From Apiospora phragmitis (lineage: Eukaryota > Ascomycota > Sordariomycetes > Amphisphaeriales > Apiosporaceae): a stretch of 64,000 nt of DNA. The notes under the pieces were generated by a model. That model saw only the letters and a program-made list of their open reading frames with translations, ran no database searches and was not told the origin of the DNA. Made by a program: the position numbers and the translations under genes. This document shows positions 45,501 through 57,190 of the stretch, piece by piece. The DNA lies in contig JAQQWL010000015.1 in NCBI GenBank assembly GCA_038363925.1, forward strand, positions 62,001-126,000, given 5' to 3'. Each line of letters begins with the position of its first letter. The stretch's first letter is position 1.

Positions 45501-48392
45501 AGACCCCTCACGCCCTCTCCAGATCTCTCCTACATGTACTCCGTACAGACACCAACGGACTGGATGATGAGTCTTGCTGGCCACTTCTAAAAAGGCCGAT
45601 TGGCGTATCTACGACAGCGTGATTCGTAGGGCCGATAGCTGTGCGGGCAGCTATGCGGGCATTTGTCACGTCGGTTTAGCCAATCGGCAATCGCTGGGGC
45701 TAGGCATGACGACGATAAGGACATGGACTGATGTCATACCTGCAGGCCAACCGTTAACCGCCAACCCACCTCATGCGCTCACCCGTGACTACTGGGAGCC
45801 CCTCGATGCTCCATGTCTCGACCGGCGCGGGCCATTGCCGAGAAACTGATTCATACGGGGGCTCTTGTCTTTGAAGAACCGGCGCTCGTGATAGGGATTT
45901 TTGAAATATGTAGGCTCTGTAGTCCATGCCAAGATGAATGATCCAAACAACTCCAGTGTCAATATTCAGAGCACACGGAGAAAAGCAACACACCGCTAAA
46001 CACGGTTCGTATCAGCACTCTGCCGTGCTCTATTTTTTTGTTTTGTATGTTGCTGTGTCGGACAGCGCCGTCGTGCAGCAGACGTGAGAAACATGAGGAA
46101 CTTGCCGAGATATGATTCAGCAGAGGCGGATGGTCCGTTACAGAACAACAGCCGCCATAGCAGCGTTGCTACGTCTTGAGTCGGTTGCTGCTCATCCTAG
46201 CTTCTTTTGTCGTGCAGCTGCATGCTCTTATGTTCCTCGTGGAACGCCGGACAACTTAGGACGTACTACACGAATCGCCTCGCTTGCCACCGGCATCGGA
46301 CTATCCTGCGACGGCTGGTAGATACGAGCCGCCGGCCGTGAAACCACGGCCACACCTATCTTCGCGGGGTATGGGCTGTCGTCGCCCGTCGGGTTCGTGC
46401 GGCGCCCCATCGGTATTTATCGTGCATCTACCACGAGCACCCAGGGGCCGGCACCCTGGAGAGGGAGCCTGTAACGCCAAGCTTTCGGCGAGCACATCGG
46501 GGAAGGCCACGCTTTGGCACCCTCGAAGGATTTCGAGGGCGCCGGCGCCGGCTGGACCAATAATCGTACCTAGCGGTACAATCAATCACTCGCATATGAG
46601 GGCCGAGGCACCTCCGCCCCCGCCAAGCAAGATGCGCTTTTGGCGGCACAGTCCTCTCGTTACGAGGACAGCCGATGCTGTCGAAGCTTTCCTTTGCCTT
46701 GAGATCCAAGGCAGTCTTTGTCGGTCGCGTTTGGGTATTGGGGGACGCGACGCGGCGAACGATAGGGGTATTCGAGACGTCATGGAGAGTCTTGTTGGCG
46801 GAGCTCGGTATCATCGTGAATGCCGTAAGCTACCTGAACTTGAAGGGCATCAACCGGGATGCACTTGAATTCGAGGATAATGCGCACCCATGTGTCCCTA
46901 GTACGCCGAGCTGACGATGTGACCTGTGTATCATGAAACTCACCATATCGAGATGCGTAGGTATGTCCCAAGTAGTGAGGAAGACATAATGTCTTCACCT
47001 ATTCGTATATGGGTGGACTAGCACACAAGGCACAAAATGCATTGCCTGCAAATCGATGAAGTGGCACGCGATACCTTAATGCACTATTCTGGAGATAAGT
47101 CACATCCAATGCTCTCTGAGATCCCAATACGTACTTACTTAAGTATGCTCGCCAAGAAAAGTGGGTGTAAGTTCGCACGCTACCAAAGAAGATTATTTCT
47201 ACAATTCACCGGCAGTCGGCCGTATCGGCGAGTTTCGGTTGATACCGACCGAAGTCTAAGATGTCCGAAGTTACAGGTCCAGGTGCTTCAGCTCCCCCCA
47301 TCAAGGTATATCAAGGAACTAAGCACTAGCATCCCTAGGTATCAGCTCGTGTTGTATTCCACCCCCTTTTCCCCGAATTGAAGGTCATCTTTGTTGGCTT
47401 CTAGCGCTACGTCCAAAGAAACGAGCGGCGCTCTACCACCAGCCGATGCCAGCCCTTTCTAAAGCAAGATAGAGTTTGAGATCATCTGTAGATTATGCGG
47501 GAGAGGAAGACATGGTGGTGATTGGACATGATATGGCAAGGTTCAGACGGCTCGCGCCATGGAAGGGTTGTGGTTAACATGGCATGGACCAACCGACATG
47601 GTGCCCCAAAAATAGCCCGCGTCAGCGCCTTGGGCACATAGCAGTGTGGTAGGGCAGCTCATTTCCCCCCTTCTTATGCGACTCGACGACTACTTTTAGA
47701 GCACATTCAGTCTTCGTGTTTGTGACGAGTCCCAATCGGTAGACGAGAAGGGGGCCTTGACCCACGTTAGTCCACCCATCTCCATCCGTTTTGAGTTTGC
47801 TGGATCGCTCGTCATGCAGCACAATGAAGACACACGGAAATGATTTCTATAAAAGAACAACCGTAAATAAGCTCCCGTACGGAGCAGTCTACGTATGCAC
47901 TTATAGTAGAAACGGCGTAGAGGGTGGCCTGCGGTGGGCAAGACGCCACAAGTTCATGCTGATGCGGTGAGGCTATCCCGACGAACTCTGCCTAGAGACG
48001 GTAGCAAAAACAAGAGGCTGGTAGGAGAGACGGATATACGCGCGTAGGCGAACATGAGATTCTATGATGAGGGGCGTTTTCTAGGCCTGAACCTTGGCGC
48101 AGACAGCATTATTCACCGTGCCCGCGCATCGGGCCAAGCCCATCGACAGATCAACAGTTATATACAGTGACGAGCATGGAGAACTCTTGCATGTTTATAT
48201 CTTTCGATCGAACTCCTGTCCTTCCCCGCATCACTTCTGACATCTCCGGCATCCGAGCCACAACGGAAAAGGGGCCAAGCAAGCGTTGTCAAAGTTCCTG
48301 TGTCAATGTTATGCCATGTCTTGACTGAAGACGCATAGACATATTCACGCCTGTCGCCCATCAGGTAGACCCCGAAGCCGAAGAACCCTACC
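42508..48392. other. 5.9-kb stretch without a supportable gene
   Basis: Lies between two divergently transcribed membrane-protein genes, so it holds both promoters. ORFs of up to about 195 codons occur (for example 46284-46868) but overlap each other on both strands and carry no domain. A perfect 8-bp hairpin (CCCTCGAA/TTCGAGGG) with a 4-nt loop sits at 46520-46539, next to a GCGCCGGCGCCGGC run. At 43204 a TAGCCAAGTGG resembles a tRNA A-box but no B-box follows. Copies of a TACTCCGTAC-type word occur near 45535. Confidence 0.5.
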
Positions 48393-49800
48393 ATGTCGCA
48401 CTCGCAGGCCAGCGTCTCGTCCCCTCCGGAGTCTCAGAATGTAAACTGGCTCGATCCCGCGGTCATCAGCTGCGCCGTTGTCCCGGTCACCGTCGCGATC
48501 GTGGTCGTTGCCCTGCGCTTCTACACACGACGCTACATCATCAAGAAAATAGAGATCGAGGACTGGTTCGCGTTAGGCGCACTGCTACTGTCCATTGGCG
48601 CCTCCGTAGGAACCGGGAGACGTGAGTTTCCATCTCGCCTCTCCCCTTATGTGTGTTGTAATTGTGAAACAAGATAAGCTAAACCACACTGATCCAGAGG
48701 CCTACTTCGCGTTGGGAAAACATCTATCGACGATCAGCCCCGAGAGGCTCTCGAACTACTTTCGGGTATGTAAGATGAACTTGGTCGAATGCGAAGATAT
48801 ATTCGTTGTATTAAGTGACCCAAGGACCACTGACCCCTTTTATCTATAGGCTGTATGGTACACTGCGCTTTTCTACCACTTGTCGTTGGGCCTCGTCAAG
48901 GCGTCGATTCTCTTCCTATACATCCGCATGTTCAAGAGTTACGACACCCTCCGACGTGCAGCGTGGATCGTTCTCGCCCTAGTCGCCGTTGGTATTTGCG
49001 GCATTCTAGCATTAATGTTGACAGCCTGTATTCCACTCCATAAGAAATGGGACCATACTGTCGAGAGCATTAATGGATACTGCCACCCAGTAGGGCCCTG
49101 GTGGACAGCCACGGGATTCCAAGCTGGCACCGACGTGATTATATTCCTTATACCACTGCCGATCATCTACAAATTAAGGTTGCCCAGGAGGCAGAAATTA
49201 GGCCTAGTTGCCGTGTTTGCGGTCGGCCTATTGTGAGTGGTTTCCTGGGTTTTACAAAACGTTGCTGCTGCTAACTGTGCCTGTAGTGTCTGTCTTATCT
49301 CGGTTCTGCGCATTGTTTGGATCTACAGGGCAAGCGATCCTGACTTCACATTCGCTGGGAAGTCAATTTCCGAGTGGTCCTGCATCGAACTCAACACAGC
49401 AATTGTCTGCGCCTCCCTCATGGTGTTGAAGCCACTATATCATAAGCTGCATCCGCATAGAACCAGGTTGATACTGGAGGAAGACGTGGCTGGCTCCTAC
49501 GAGCCTCCCCCAACAGTTGGCGCAGCAAGACTACGGCCAATGCTTCAAACCCACGACTCGGGTTTATTTACCTCGGTGGACGCGGGATCCCGGCCAGGAA
49601 ACATCCCCTGCGGCCCAGATGTGCACCTAGAGGACAATAACAATCGGACAATCCACAGCTTTGGTGGTCCAAAAACCCATGCCATGAGCCCGACACTACC
49701 GACAAAGCCGTTCTTCATCGAATCGGTACGCGCGAAGACAGACAAGAGCGTCCCGATAGCTCAGATGGGTTCTTCTTTTTCAAGCGTAAGGGTTTGGTAG
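48393..49800 (+). CDS. Fungal rhodopsin-domain seven-helix membrane protein (PTH11-related), copy 2
   Basis: Exons 48393-48621, 48698-48765, 48850-49232 and 49287-49800 (397 aa, frame closes). The ATG has context CTACCATGT. The first helices (VISCAVVPVTVAIVVVALRF) and the IEIEDWFALGALLL motif match the family. WYTALFYHLSLGLVKASILF and FLYIRMF correspond to helix 3. GYCHPVGPWWTATGFQAGTDV precedes helix 5, followed by PLPIIYKLRLPRRQK. The family Cys residues are in TACIPL and GYC. The C-terminal 130 residues are polar and low in complexity. Likely a surface sensor; no CFEM domain and unknown ligand. Exon structure resembles copy 1 (also a 68-nt exon 2), pointing to common descent. Confidence 0.9.
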
Positions 49801-50203
49801 CAGACGCAGAACTGCAGGCCGATATAACAAATGTTCGAATATAGAAACTTGAGCCTCGTTAGTAAAGAGACCTCGATTACAAGCACCACGCGTCTCGTAT
49901 AAGCAGACATTGGTCCGATGGGAACATGAGCACGGTGATAGCGATACCACATCGACGGGACTTTGAGAGTCTTGGCCATGAATGATCATGTCAAATTGTC
50001 AATCTGATTAAGGCACTGGTATCGACCAGGTCAGCAAAAGTACGGCATTGATAGGGACAAGCTCGGATCTCACCTTTTAGCAAATATGTTCCTTTCCTCC
50101 GCACACGATTGAACCGGTTTTCTCCCTTTTCAACGCCACTATCTATGATGTTGTTTTCTGGGTGTCCGTTTTCCCGCAAAGTTCAACAGCCAGTGAGTCA
50201 GGA
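49801..50203. other. Convergent 3' intergenic region, no gene seen
   Basis: About 400 bp between the rhodopsin-domain gene (plus) and the FAL1 gene (minus). No coding signal. Confidence 0.6.
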
Positions 50204-51463
50204 CTAAGCAATGAGATCGGCAACGTTCATTGGCATTTCATCAATCTGCGTCGAGTAGTAAACTGGTCCAAGAATCAGCATGGAGTATGGTAAAGCGTGC
50301 GGCGACAAATACTTACGCTCGATGTCGCGTAGGATGCGCACGTCTTCGCTAGTAACGAAGTTGATAGCAACACCCTTACGGCCGAACCGTCCACTACGGC
50401 CGATACGGTGGATGTAGTTCTCACGATTGCTGGGCAGATCGTAGTTGATGACCAAGCTAACTTGCTGGACATCGATACCACGGGCCCAGACGTCTGTCGA
50501 GATGAGCACTCTGCTGTTGCCCTGTCGGAAGTCCTGCATAATGCTGTCTCTCTCCTTCTGCGGCATGTCTCCGTGCATGCTGCTGACAGTGAAGTTGGCC
50601 TCGCGCATCTTGTCGGTCAACCAGTCGACCTTGCGGCGCGTGTTGCAGAAGATGACAGCTTGGGTGATGGTCAAGGTATCGTAGAGATCGCAAAGCGTGT
50701 CAAACTTCCAATCCTCCTTCTCGACAGCAATGAAGTACTGCTTCAAGCCCTCCAGCGTCAGCTCATCACGCTTGACCAAGATGCGAACGGGGTCGGTCAT
50801 GAACTTGGTGGTCATGTCGAGCACATCGTAGGGGAGGGTAGCGGAAACGACAACGACCTGGGTTGCGGGCGGGAGGTATCGGTAGACGTCGTATATTTGC
50901 TCGCGGAAACCTTGGTTGAGAAGCTCGTCGGCTTCATCCAGAACCAACATCTTGATGTGACGGGTGCGCAGGTGGCGGCGACGGATCATGTCGGCAACAC
51001 GACCGGGGGTGCCGGAGACAATGTGCTGGCCGTAATCGAGCTTTCGGATGTCCTCGCCGACGTTGGTTCCACCGATGCAGGCGTGGCATTGCACGTTCAT
51101 GTAGTCGCCCAGAGCCATGACGACGGACTGGATCTGGGTAGCCAACTCTCGAGTGGGGGAGAGGACGAGGGCCTGGGTTTCGCGAACGGCGGTGTCGATG
51201 ACCTGCAGCATCGAAATCGAGAAGGTGGCCGTCTTTCCTGTACCAGACTGGGCCTGCGCAATGGTGTCGCGTCCCTTGCAGACTTGGACAATGGCACGCG
51301 ATTGCACAGCCGAGGGCGACTCGTAACCATAGGCATAGACACCGCGCAGAAGGTTTTCCTTCAGCGACATGGATTCGAAGGTGGGATGGACTGTGACCTC
51401 TTTGGAGGTAGAGAACTCCATCTTCTCGTCTGCGCGACGATCGATACCTCCTCCTTCAGCCAT
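50204..51463 (-). CDS. FAL1: ATP-dependent DEAD-box RNA helicase FAL1/eIF4A-III
   Basis: Exons 51463-50317 and 50262-50204 (401 aa). The 54-nt intron (GTAAGT...CCAG) has no in-frame stop and is a multiple of three, so an unspliced read stays open. Splicing gives the conserved end [20 protein letters not shown]. All DEAD-box motifs are present: AQSGTGKT (71-78), PTRELA, GG, TPGR, DEAD (176-179), SAT, ARGID and HRIGRSGR. In fungi the protein acts in 18S rRNA maturation and, where an exon-junction complex exists, as its RNA clamp. The start [10 protein letters not shown] follows many moulds. It diverges from the SF3A3 gene with 405 bp between starts. Confidence 0.95.
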   Translation of the reverse strand: MAEGGGIDRRADEKMEFSTSKEVTVHPTFESMSLKENLLRGVYAYGYESPSAVQSRAIVQVCKGRDTIAQAQSGTGKTATFSISMLQVIDTAVRETQALVLSPTRELATQIQSVVMALGDYMNVQCHACIGGTNVGEDIRKLDYGQHIVSGTPGRVADMIRRRHLRTRHIKMLVLDEADELLNQGFREQIYDVYRYLPPATQVVVVSATLPYDVLDMTTKFMTDPVRILVKRDELTLEGLKQYFIAVEKEDWKFDTLCDLYDTLTITQAVIFCNTRRKVDWLTDKMREANFTVSSMHGDMPQKERDSIMQDFRQGNSRVLISTDVWARGIDVQQVSLVINYDLPSNRENYIHRIGRSGRFGRKGVAINFVTSEDVRILRDIERKYLSPHALPYSMLILGPVYYSTQIDEMPMNVADLIA

Positions 51464-51868
51464 GATGATGGTATTCTTTAATCGGGGCCGCGGTGGGAAG
51501 GGTGTAAGTAAGACAGGCGCTTTGGGGTGATGGAGGATGCTATCGCGTAATGAATGAAACTGTACAGGCAAGGCTGTATGTACTTGCTTGATGGTCAAGA
51601 AGTAACTTTAGAAGGTAGCTGGGAAAATTTAGGTGGAGCTGGATGCGAGCGCTGTGGCAGCTAAACCGGCTGTTTCTTACCCACTATTGGCTACATCTTA
51701 TCTTCTGGGTTGCCATCGAAAGTCCGTGCTGCGAAGCTCCCAAATATTTCCAGGCCAGCCTCATTTTCACCCACTTCCGTATCATCAACCGACTTTGCGA
51801 TTGTATTATTCGATTTGGAGAGCGCAACACATCACGGCCGGAGCATTATACCCCGTATTGGACGCGCA
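51464..51868. promoter_or_regulatory. Shared bidirectional promoter of FAL1 and SF3A3
   Basis: The 405 bp between the divergent ATGs must include both promoters. An ATTGG (inverted CCAAT) lies at 51686-51690 near the middle. No TATA box is obvious, as expected for housekeeping genes. Confidence 0.55.
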
Positions 51869-53465
51869 ATGTTGTTGGAAGAGCAGCGCTTCCTCCACGA
51901 GGATCTCGAGCGCCTAGAACAAGGCATCGCAGATCGCATCGGCGAGGAGCCCAAACACGTGAGCTAATCCAGTTCTGAACACTTTCGCGATCGCAGGAGC
52001 TATGCTAACCCATGCGTTTATTTTCTAGATTCGGGACCGCCTCACACGGGACCACCAAGTCGCTGAATTTCTAGACCGCATAGCTGCTCAGTCGTCCAAG
52101 CTCCTCGAGATTTATCGCGATGCCGACGGTACGCGCTCCAAAGAGATCCAACAGATCGGCACGGGCGACCCCATGGAGGAGTTCCACAAGCAGCTAGCCG
52201 AGATCAAGAGCTTTCACACCAGATACCCCAACGAACCTGTCGAGAACCTCGAGCGCGCCTATCGGCCCAGGAAGCCCACCGAGGCCGAAGCTGCCCAGCC
52301 CACCGTGGTGGACTCCCTTTTTACCGGAGAAGAAGCATTTGGCCGCTTCTTCGATCTCCATACGTGTCACGAGGCATACCTCAACCTCCCCAACGCGAAG
52401 CGCCTCAGCTACCTACAGTACCTGGATGTTTTCGACAACTTTTCGGCCGGAGCTGGGGGGTTGAAACGGGGCGAGAAATTGACGGACCAGTACTTCCGAT
52501 ATGCCGGGCTCGTATCACAGTATCTGGAAGACTTCATGCGGAGAACTCGGCCCCTGGAGAATGTCGACAAAGTCCTGGCAGACTTTGACAAGGAGTTCAA
52601 CGGGGCGTGGGAGAAGGACGAGGTGGAAGGCTGGAAATCAGAGACCGTGGCCGTCTCAACTTCTGGCGTGTCGCGCCAGCTTAGCTCGGCCGAGGCCGTA
52701 TATTGCGAGGACTGCGAGAAAGAGTTCAAGAACGAGAATGTCTACAAAGGCCACTTATCGGGGAAGAAACACGTCAGAGCCGCTGCCGACCGCCAGAAGA
52801 GGATAGAGGAGAACCAAGAGATGGGTGGCAGCTCCAACGGCGAAAGCAGAACAGGAGTATCTGCGACAAGGCTCAAGGAACGCGCGATTGCCGAGCGAGA
52901 GCATCGGGTCAAGCGTCTCGCGTCGGCCATGAGTACCGAGCGCAGCGACACCCGCGTCAATGTCGAGCGGAAACAAGGTATGACGGAACGCGAGCGCCAG
53001 CAAGAGCTCGAAAACCTGTTCAGCGCCACGGTGGAAACGCAACCCGCCGAGACGGGCGAGGCCGAGGAGGGCGACGACGACGAGATATTCTACAACCCCC
53101 TCAAGCTTCCCCTGGCGTGGGATGGTAAGCCCATCCCCTACTGGCTGTACAAGCTCCACGGCCTCGGTGTCGAATTCGCCTGCGAGGTCTGCGGAAACTT
53201 TGTCTACATGGGCCGGAGGGCCTTCGATAAGCACTTTAATGAAGCGCGGCACATCTACGGCCTCAAGTGCCTCGGCATCACGAATACGTCACTGTTCAGG
53301 GACATTACGGGCATCGACGAGGCGTTGCGGCTATGGGAGAAGATCCAGAAGGACAAGAAAAAGGGCAAGATTGACGATGGCGCCATGGTGCAAATGGAGG
53401 ACGCCGACGGCAACGTGATGCCTGAAAAGGTGTACTATGACCTGCAGAAGCAGGGTCTCTTGTAA
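51869..53465 (+). CDS. SF3A3: Splicing factor 3A subunit 3 (SF3a60/Prp9)
   Basis: Exons 51869-51958 and 52029-53465 (508 aa, phase 0). SF3a60 joins SF3a66 and SF3a120 in the U2 snRNP, helping branch-site recognition. The N-terminus (LLEEQRFLHEDLERLEQGIADR) is the conserved helix of the family. Further blocks are RYPNEPVENLERAY, FTGEEAFGRFFDLHTCHEAYLNL and LSYLQYLDVFDNF. An internal C2H2 unit (CEDCEKEFKNENVYKGHLSGKKH) precedes a charged linker. The C-terminal matrin-type zinc finger is CEVCGNFVYMGRRAFDKHF followed by EARHIYGLKCLGI. Length fits fungal orthologs. The upstream in-frame ORF looks like 5' UTR. Confidence 0.95.
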
Positions 53466-54160
53466 TTATACCAGTCAGATGGCGTTCCAGAGGGCTTCTG
53501 CGATTCGATTTCAGGCAGAGTAGGTGGTTTAGGGACTGTATCCATACCAAGAACATATTCATTATTAGACCAGTCCCTGTATTAACTCGTTTATGTCCTC
53601 GACACACTACACACTTGCATAAAGAAGTGATACCAGACATAGCAGGCCAAGAAACGCCACAACACTAGGCAGCATCAGTAAAGCAGCATCCGGCTAAGCA
53701 TTCTGTACAGCCGAGCGGTTTAGGGGGGTTCTACTAAGAAGGGGACAGGCGATGTCATCTACCGAAAAAAAAGAATGAGGAGGTGGCGGACGGAGGGATT
53801 GAGTTCGGACAGCCGGAGAAGACGAGACATCCTGATTCTAGGGTCACGGGGCAGGGGTTTGTGTACATCTTCAAGGGGCGCAAGTCACTTTTCTCATGTT
53901 TAAGGAGCCCAGCCTATGTTGTGAATGTACGATCTTTGTGTAGATAGATATATTCTTTTCATAACCCGTTAATATAAACCCAGCCCTAAAACGCCTATGG
54001 TGCCCTGCCTCCTTCATGAAGTTAAGTAGACATTATGTGTAAACCCTCTTTCCACGTCTTCTCTAATTACTCTGAAAGAACAAGCGTCTTTATCTAGTCT
54101 TTCGGTCTCTTCGTCATCAAAAAAAACATGCTATTCAGAATCGTGGGAATGCAAGGCAAC
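53466..54160. other. Convergent 3' intergenic region, no gene seen
   Basis: About 700 bp between SF3A3 (plus) and the GH79 gene (minus). AT-rich, with an A-run near 53765 and at 54118-54126. No coding signal. Confidence 0.6.
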
Positions 54161-55951
54161 TTAGAACAACATCAGGGTGCCGGCCACAAAGCTCACCAAT
54201 GCAACCACAAGCCCCCCGCGCGTACTGATTCCAGCGCCCGCGTTCTTGTCTTCCTCATCGCCGCCACCACCTGCACCCTCGGGCCCCACTGAGGTGCCAA
54301 CACCGGGCGACTGTTCCACAAACGCAGCACAGGCTCTAGCATCGGCCTTCAGGCCCTTGCCAACCTTGTTGTTGAGGTTCGCCACGACCGCTTCGGAATT
54401 GCGCACCGAGATGGTGAGTGTGCCGTCCGATCCAACCGATGTGATTTCGTCATCGTCATGGGCCTGGGACGGCAAGCCATCGTTGTTCTCTTCGTAGCTA
54501 ATACCGTTCCAGACCGTCTTGTCCGTGGCGTCGGCACCCTCGCTAGTCAGGCGTGCAAGATGCATCTGCTTGCCCGAAAGCGACTTGGGGAGCGAAACCT
54601 TGATGTCTAGGCTCGGCTTATCGGTTACCGAAACGTTGGCGGGCTTGCTGTTGATGGCAACCACGGAGGCGAGCTGACCGGCCTGGTACACGGAGTACAC
54701 CTTGACATAGCCTTCATAGCCACCCGGGTAGTTCTTTGGTTCTACGTGGTAGACCTGCGCATTGCAGGTAGGGCCGATGACCTGGTCGAAAGCCGCATAA
54801 CTATAATACAGAGGTCGCACAAAGGGCTGGCGACCGTATCTCTCGACAGGCTGCCAGGCACTGGCGTTGCTGTTGTCCGTCATGTGGAATTGAACCGAGG
54901 TGATGTTCAGCGTAGCAGCGTAGAGCAAGAAGTTGAGGGACCAAAGGGCGGCGCCGAACGTGTTGGTAATGCCTTCCATGCCAATGGGGCCGACAACACC
55001 CATCTCACGGAGTGCGTAAGGGTAGCCCGTCGCATGGGCTTGGTCGATTTGCTCTTCCCATGCCTCGAACTGGTCCTCGGTCGTCGACAGCTTCGTGAAG
55101 TGGTCCATGGTGAGTGCATAAGTGGAAACGCCGATGTAGTAGTAGTAGTCATGCTGGTTCCAGCTCTTTATGTAAGATGAGGATGAACCCGGTGCGTCAG
55201 CAGTGATGCCATAAGTCGACATATCCTTAATCTCGAACGTGGTGCCAATGGTCGACGCCGTACAAGAAGTTTCGAAGAAGTCGCTGGAGATGTTGTTGGG
55301 CTTCAAGACCTGCTGCCATACGGCCTTTGCTCTGTCAAGCCACTGTTCGGAGTAGACCTTGGCATCCCAGGCACCTGTGCGAAAGCCGTTCTGGCCATAC
55401 AGATCTGGCTCGTTCCCGATCTCGAATGACACCAGGTTCAGGTTCTTACACCTGTCAACGACCTGTTGGGCCGTCGTGGTGATTTGTTCGATATAGTCAT
55501 CCTCCATATAGGCCAAGCTCAGGCCCCAAGTGACGGGCGTCCCTTTCGGCAAGCGGTTGGCTGCATCGAAATAGTGCGGGCCAATGATGAACTCGTCTGT
55601 GGGAAAGTTGCCTTGTCCCTTTGGGTTGGGGTTTTTCTTCCAATCCCATTTGTCTTGGTCTTCGCGATAAATGAAGTTGTCTGCCGTGTTTCCACCTATG
55701 CGGAAGTGTGGCGGCCGGCCCGTGAGCTTCACGAGGTTGTCGACGAGGTTGAGTGTCAGCTTGTTGGGCTCCTCCTGGCCCATAAAGGAGAATAAATTGG
55801 ACGGCTCAATGCCGAAGCCAGCAAAAGAGGGATCGACATATGCCGATGCGCCCAGAGGCGTAGTGTCGGAGACTGTCACGGATAGGGCATCGTTTGCTAG
55901 AACCGAAAGAAGGCAATGGCCTGCAACGAGAGTGCGAGCGAGCTTCGACAT
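54161..55951 (-). CDS. GH79-family beta-glucuronidase-like enzyme, secreted and GPI-anchored
   Basis: Single exon, 596 aa from ATG 55951 (MSKLARTLVAGHCLL), which gives a signal peptide; the longer frame lacks an ATG. The TIM-barrel sites are visible: acid/base Glu181 in FEIGNEPD and likely nucleophile Glu316 in LREMGVVG. Substrate-site blocks include HFRIGGNTADNFIY and QFHMTDNSNASAW. A C-terminal beta domain (about residues 390-550) is typical of the family. The Gly-rich linker and the last hydrophobic helix (GLVVALVSFVAGTLMLF) form a GPI-anchor signal. Enzymes of this type remove glucuronate or 4-O-methyl-glucuronate from arabinogalactan or similar glycans at the cell surface; the exact substrate is inferred. 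Confidence 0.92.
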   Translation of the reverse strand: MSKLARTLVAGHCLLSVLANDALSVTVSDTTPLGASAYVDPSFAGFGIEPSNLFSFMGQEEPNKLTLNLVDNLVKLTGRPPHFRIGGNTADNFIYREDQDKWDWKKNPNPKGQGNFPTDEFIIGPHYFDAANRLPKGTPVTWGLSLAYMEDDYIEQITTTAQQVVDRCKNLNLVSFEIGNEPDLYGQNGFRTGAWDAKVYSEQWLDRAKAVWQQVLKPNNISSDFFETSCTASTIGTTFEIKDMSTYGITADAPGSSSSYIKSWNQHDYYYYIGVSTYALTMDHFTKLSTTEDQFEAWEEQIDQAHATGYPYALREMGVVGPIGMEGITNTFGAALWSLNFLLYAATLNITSVQFHMTDNSNASAWQPVERYGRQPFVRPLYYSYAAFDQVIGPTCNAQVYHVEPKNYPGGYEGYVKVYSVYQAGQLASVVAINSKPANVSVTDKPSLDIKVSLPKSLSGKQMHLARLTSEGADATDKTVWNGISYEENNDGLPSQAHDDDEITSVGSDGTLTISVRNSEAVVANLNNKVGKGLKADARACAAFVEQSPGVGTSVGPEGAGGGGDEEDKNAGAGISTRGGLVVALVSFVAGTLMLF

Positions 55952-57190
55952 GGCGCTGCTGGGTGATGGCAAAATCTACTTAGGCAGAAGAAAGAAAGGA
56001 TGAGGATGCTTTGCTGGACCACAGCACACGCGCATGCAATATACCAAGAAAACAGGAGCAATCACGGGAAGTGAGAAAACAGAAACTTCCGAACTAGAGA
56101 TCGGCGGAATCCCAAGGTATTAGAATCATTCAAAACAGAAAACCCATCTGGGCATCGCGGAAAGAATGAGCGCGAAACTGGGCCGGGTCAAGCTCGTCCC
56201 CACTCATGGTTCCTTTGAGGATTGCGATTGCGTAGGTAGTTTGGGAAAGAATAGATGCGATCCCAGCTACTATCCTGACTTTGCATGGAGTCTGCATATT
56301 CAACAAACCTTGGCCTGAGTGCCGCACAGGGGAGGGTGACGCACACATCGTTCACCGTGGCAGCGTGTGGCATCGCATCGTGGAGAGCGTGGAGAGCAGG
56401 CATCGCCCAGACGCAGACGTTGGCCGAAAACCTCCGCTGTCCGCCCTTCTCGTCATGATAAGTGGGAAGTGGTAAATTGTGAATCGTCAATCGATGTTTC
56501 CTTTGATGAAACGAACGCGTTGTTAGCCTGAGAGATGGCCGATTGGTGACGTCAAACCGCGGCCCGCATGGCTGGGCCTTCTCCCTAGGCGGTTAGGCAG
56601 TCGCAAAAGCAAGGTTACAGCAGCAAATTGGTAGGGTTAGATCGGCAAAGATAGGGCTAATTATAGTGGACTAGGTTGCCGGCATATCCTGGGCAGATGC
56701 TACCTTACTGGCCTGCTTACTCCTTTCAATCTTCTGCTCCGGTCGGGTCGCGGCATGAGAAACGGGAACTCAATTGGAACCCCAACCACCTATTCTTATT
56801 TGTGTCACAACCTAACTACCTCTTTCTGATACAGGTAGCAACTTGGCAAAGATGCTGAGTGACTGCATCCGATTGCACAATATTCGTCCTTGAGTATTGC
56901 ATCGTCGTACCTAATCAGCCCAAGCCAGTCCATAATCAGATCGCGATCTTGTTCCGCTCGCATAACATAATCAAGAGGGCAACACATTGCCATCGCCTTT
57001 CAAGGCTGACCACTAGCCCTAGTTCTCTTTCGATATGGATGGTCACGACCGTTTCCATTTCGATGCCTCTTGGGGTTCAGCGGCTGCGGAGGTCGGAGTA
57101 CGACATGCATCGGGACCTGAACGTCGAGTGTCTGGCCTGAGCTGAGCGTGGCTGTTTCCGAAGAAGCCATGCTGCGTCCTCCATCTACAG
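55952..57190. other. Intergenic, no gene seen
   Basis: About 1.2 kb between two minus-strand genes, holding the GH79 promoter and the 3' region of the P-loop ATPase gene. Short ORFs only. Confidence 0.55.

Noticed and set aside
46284..46868. Plus-strand ORF of 194 codons with overlapping ORFs on both strands
   Set aside because: Competing frames on both strands and no recognisable motif; kept only as a point to check within the gene-free interval.
50408..51481. 357-codon plus-strand ORF
   Set aside because: It lies fully antisense to the DEAD-box helicase, whose motifs are unmistakable. The antisense frame has no domain and results from codon bias.
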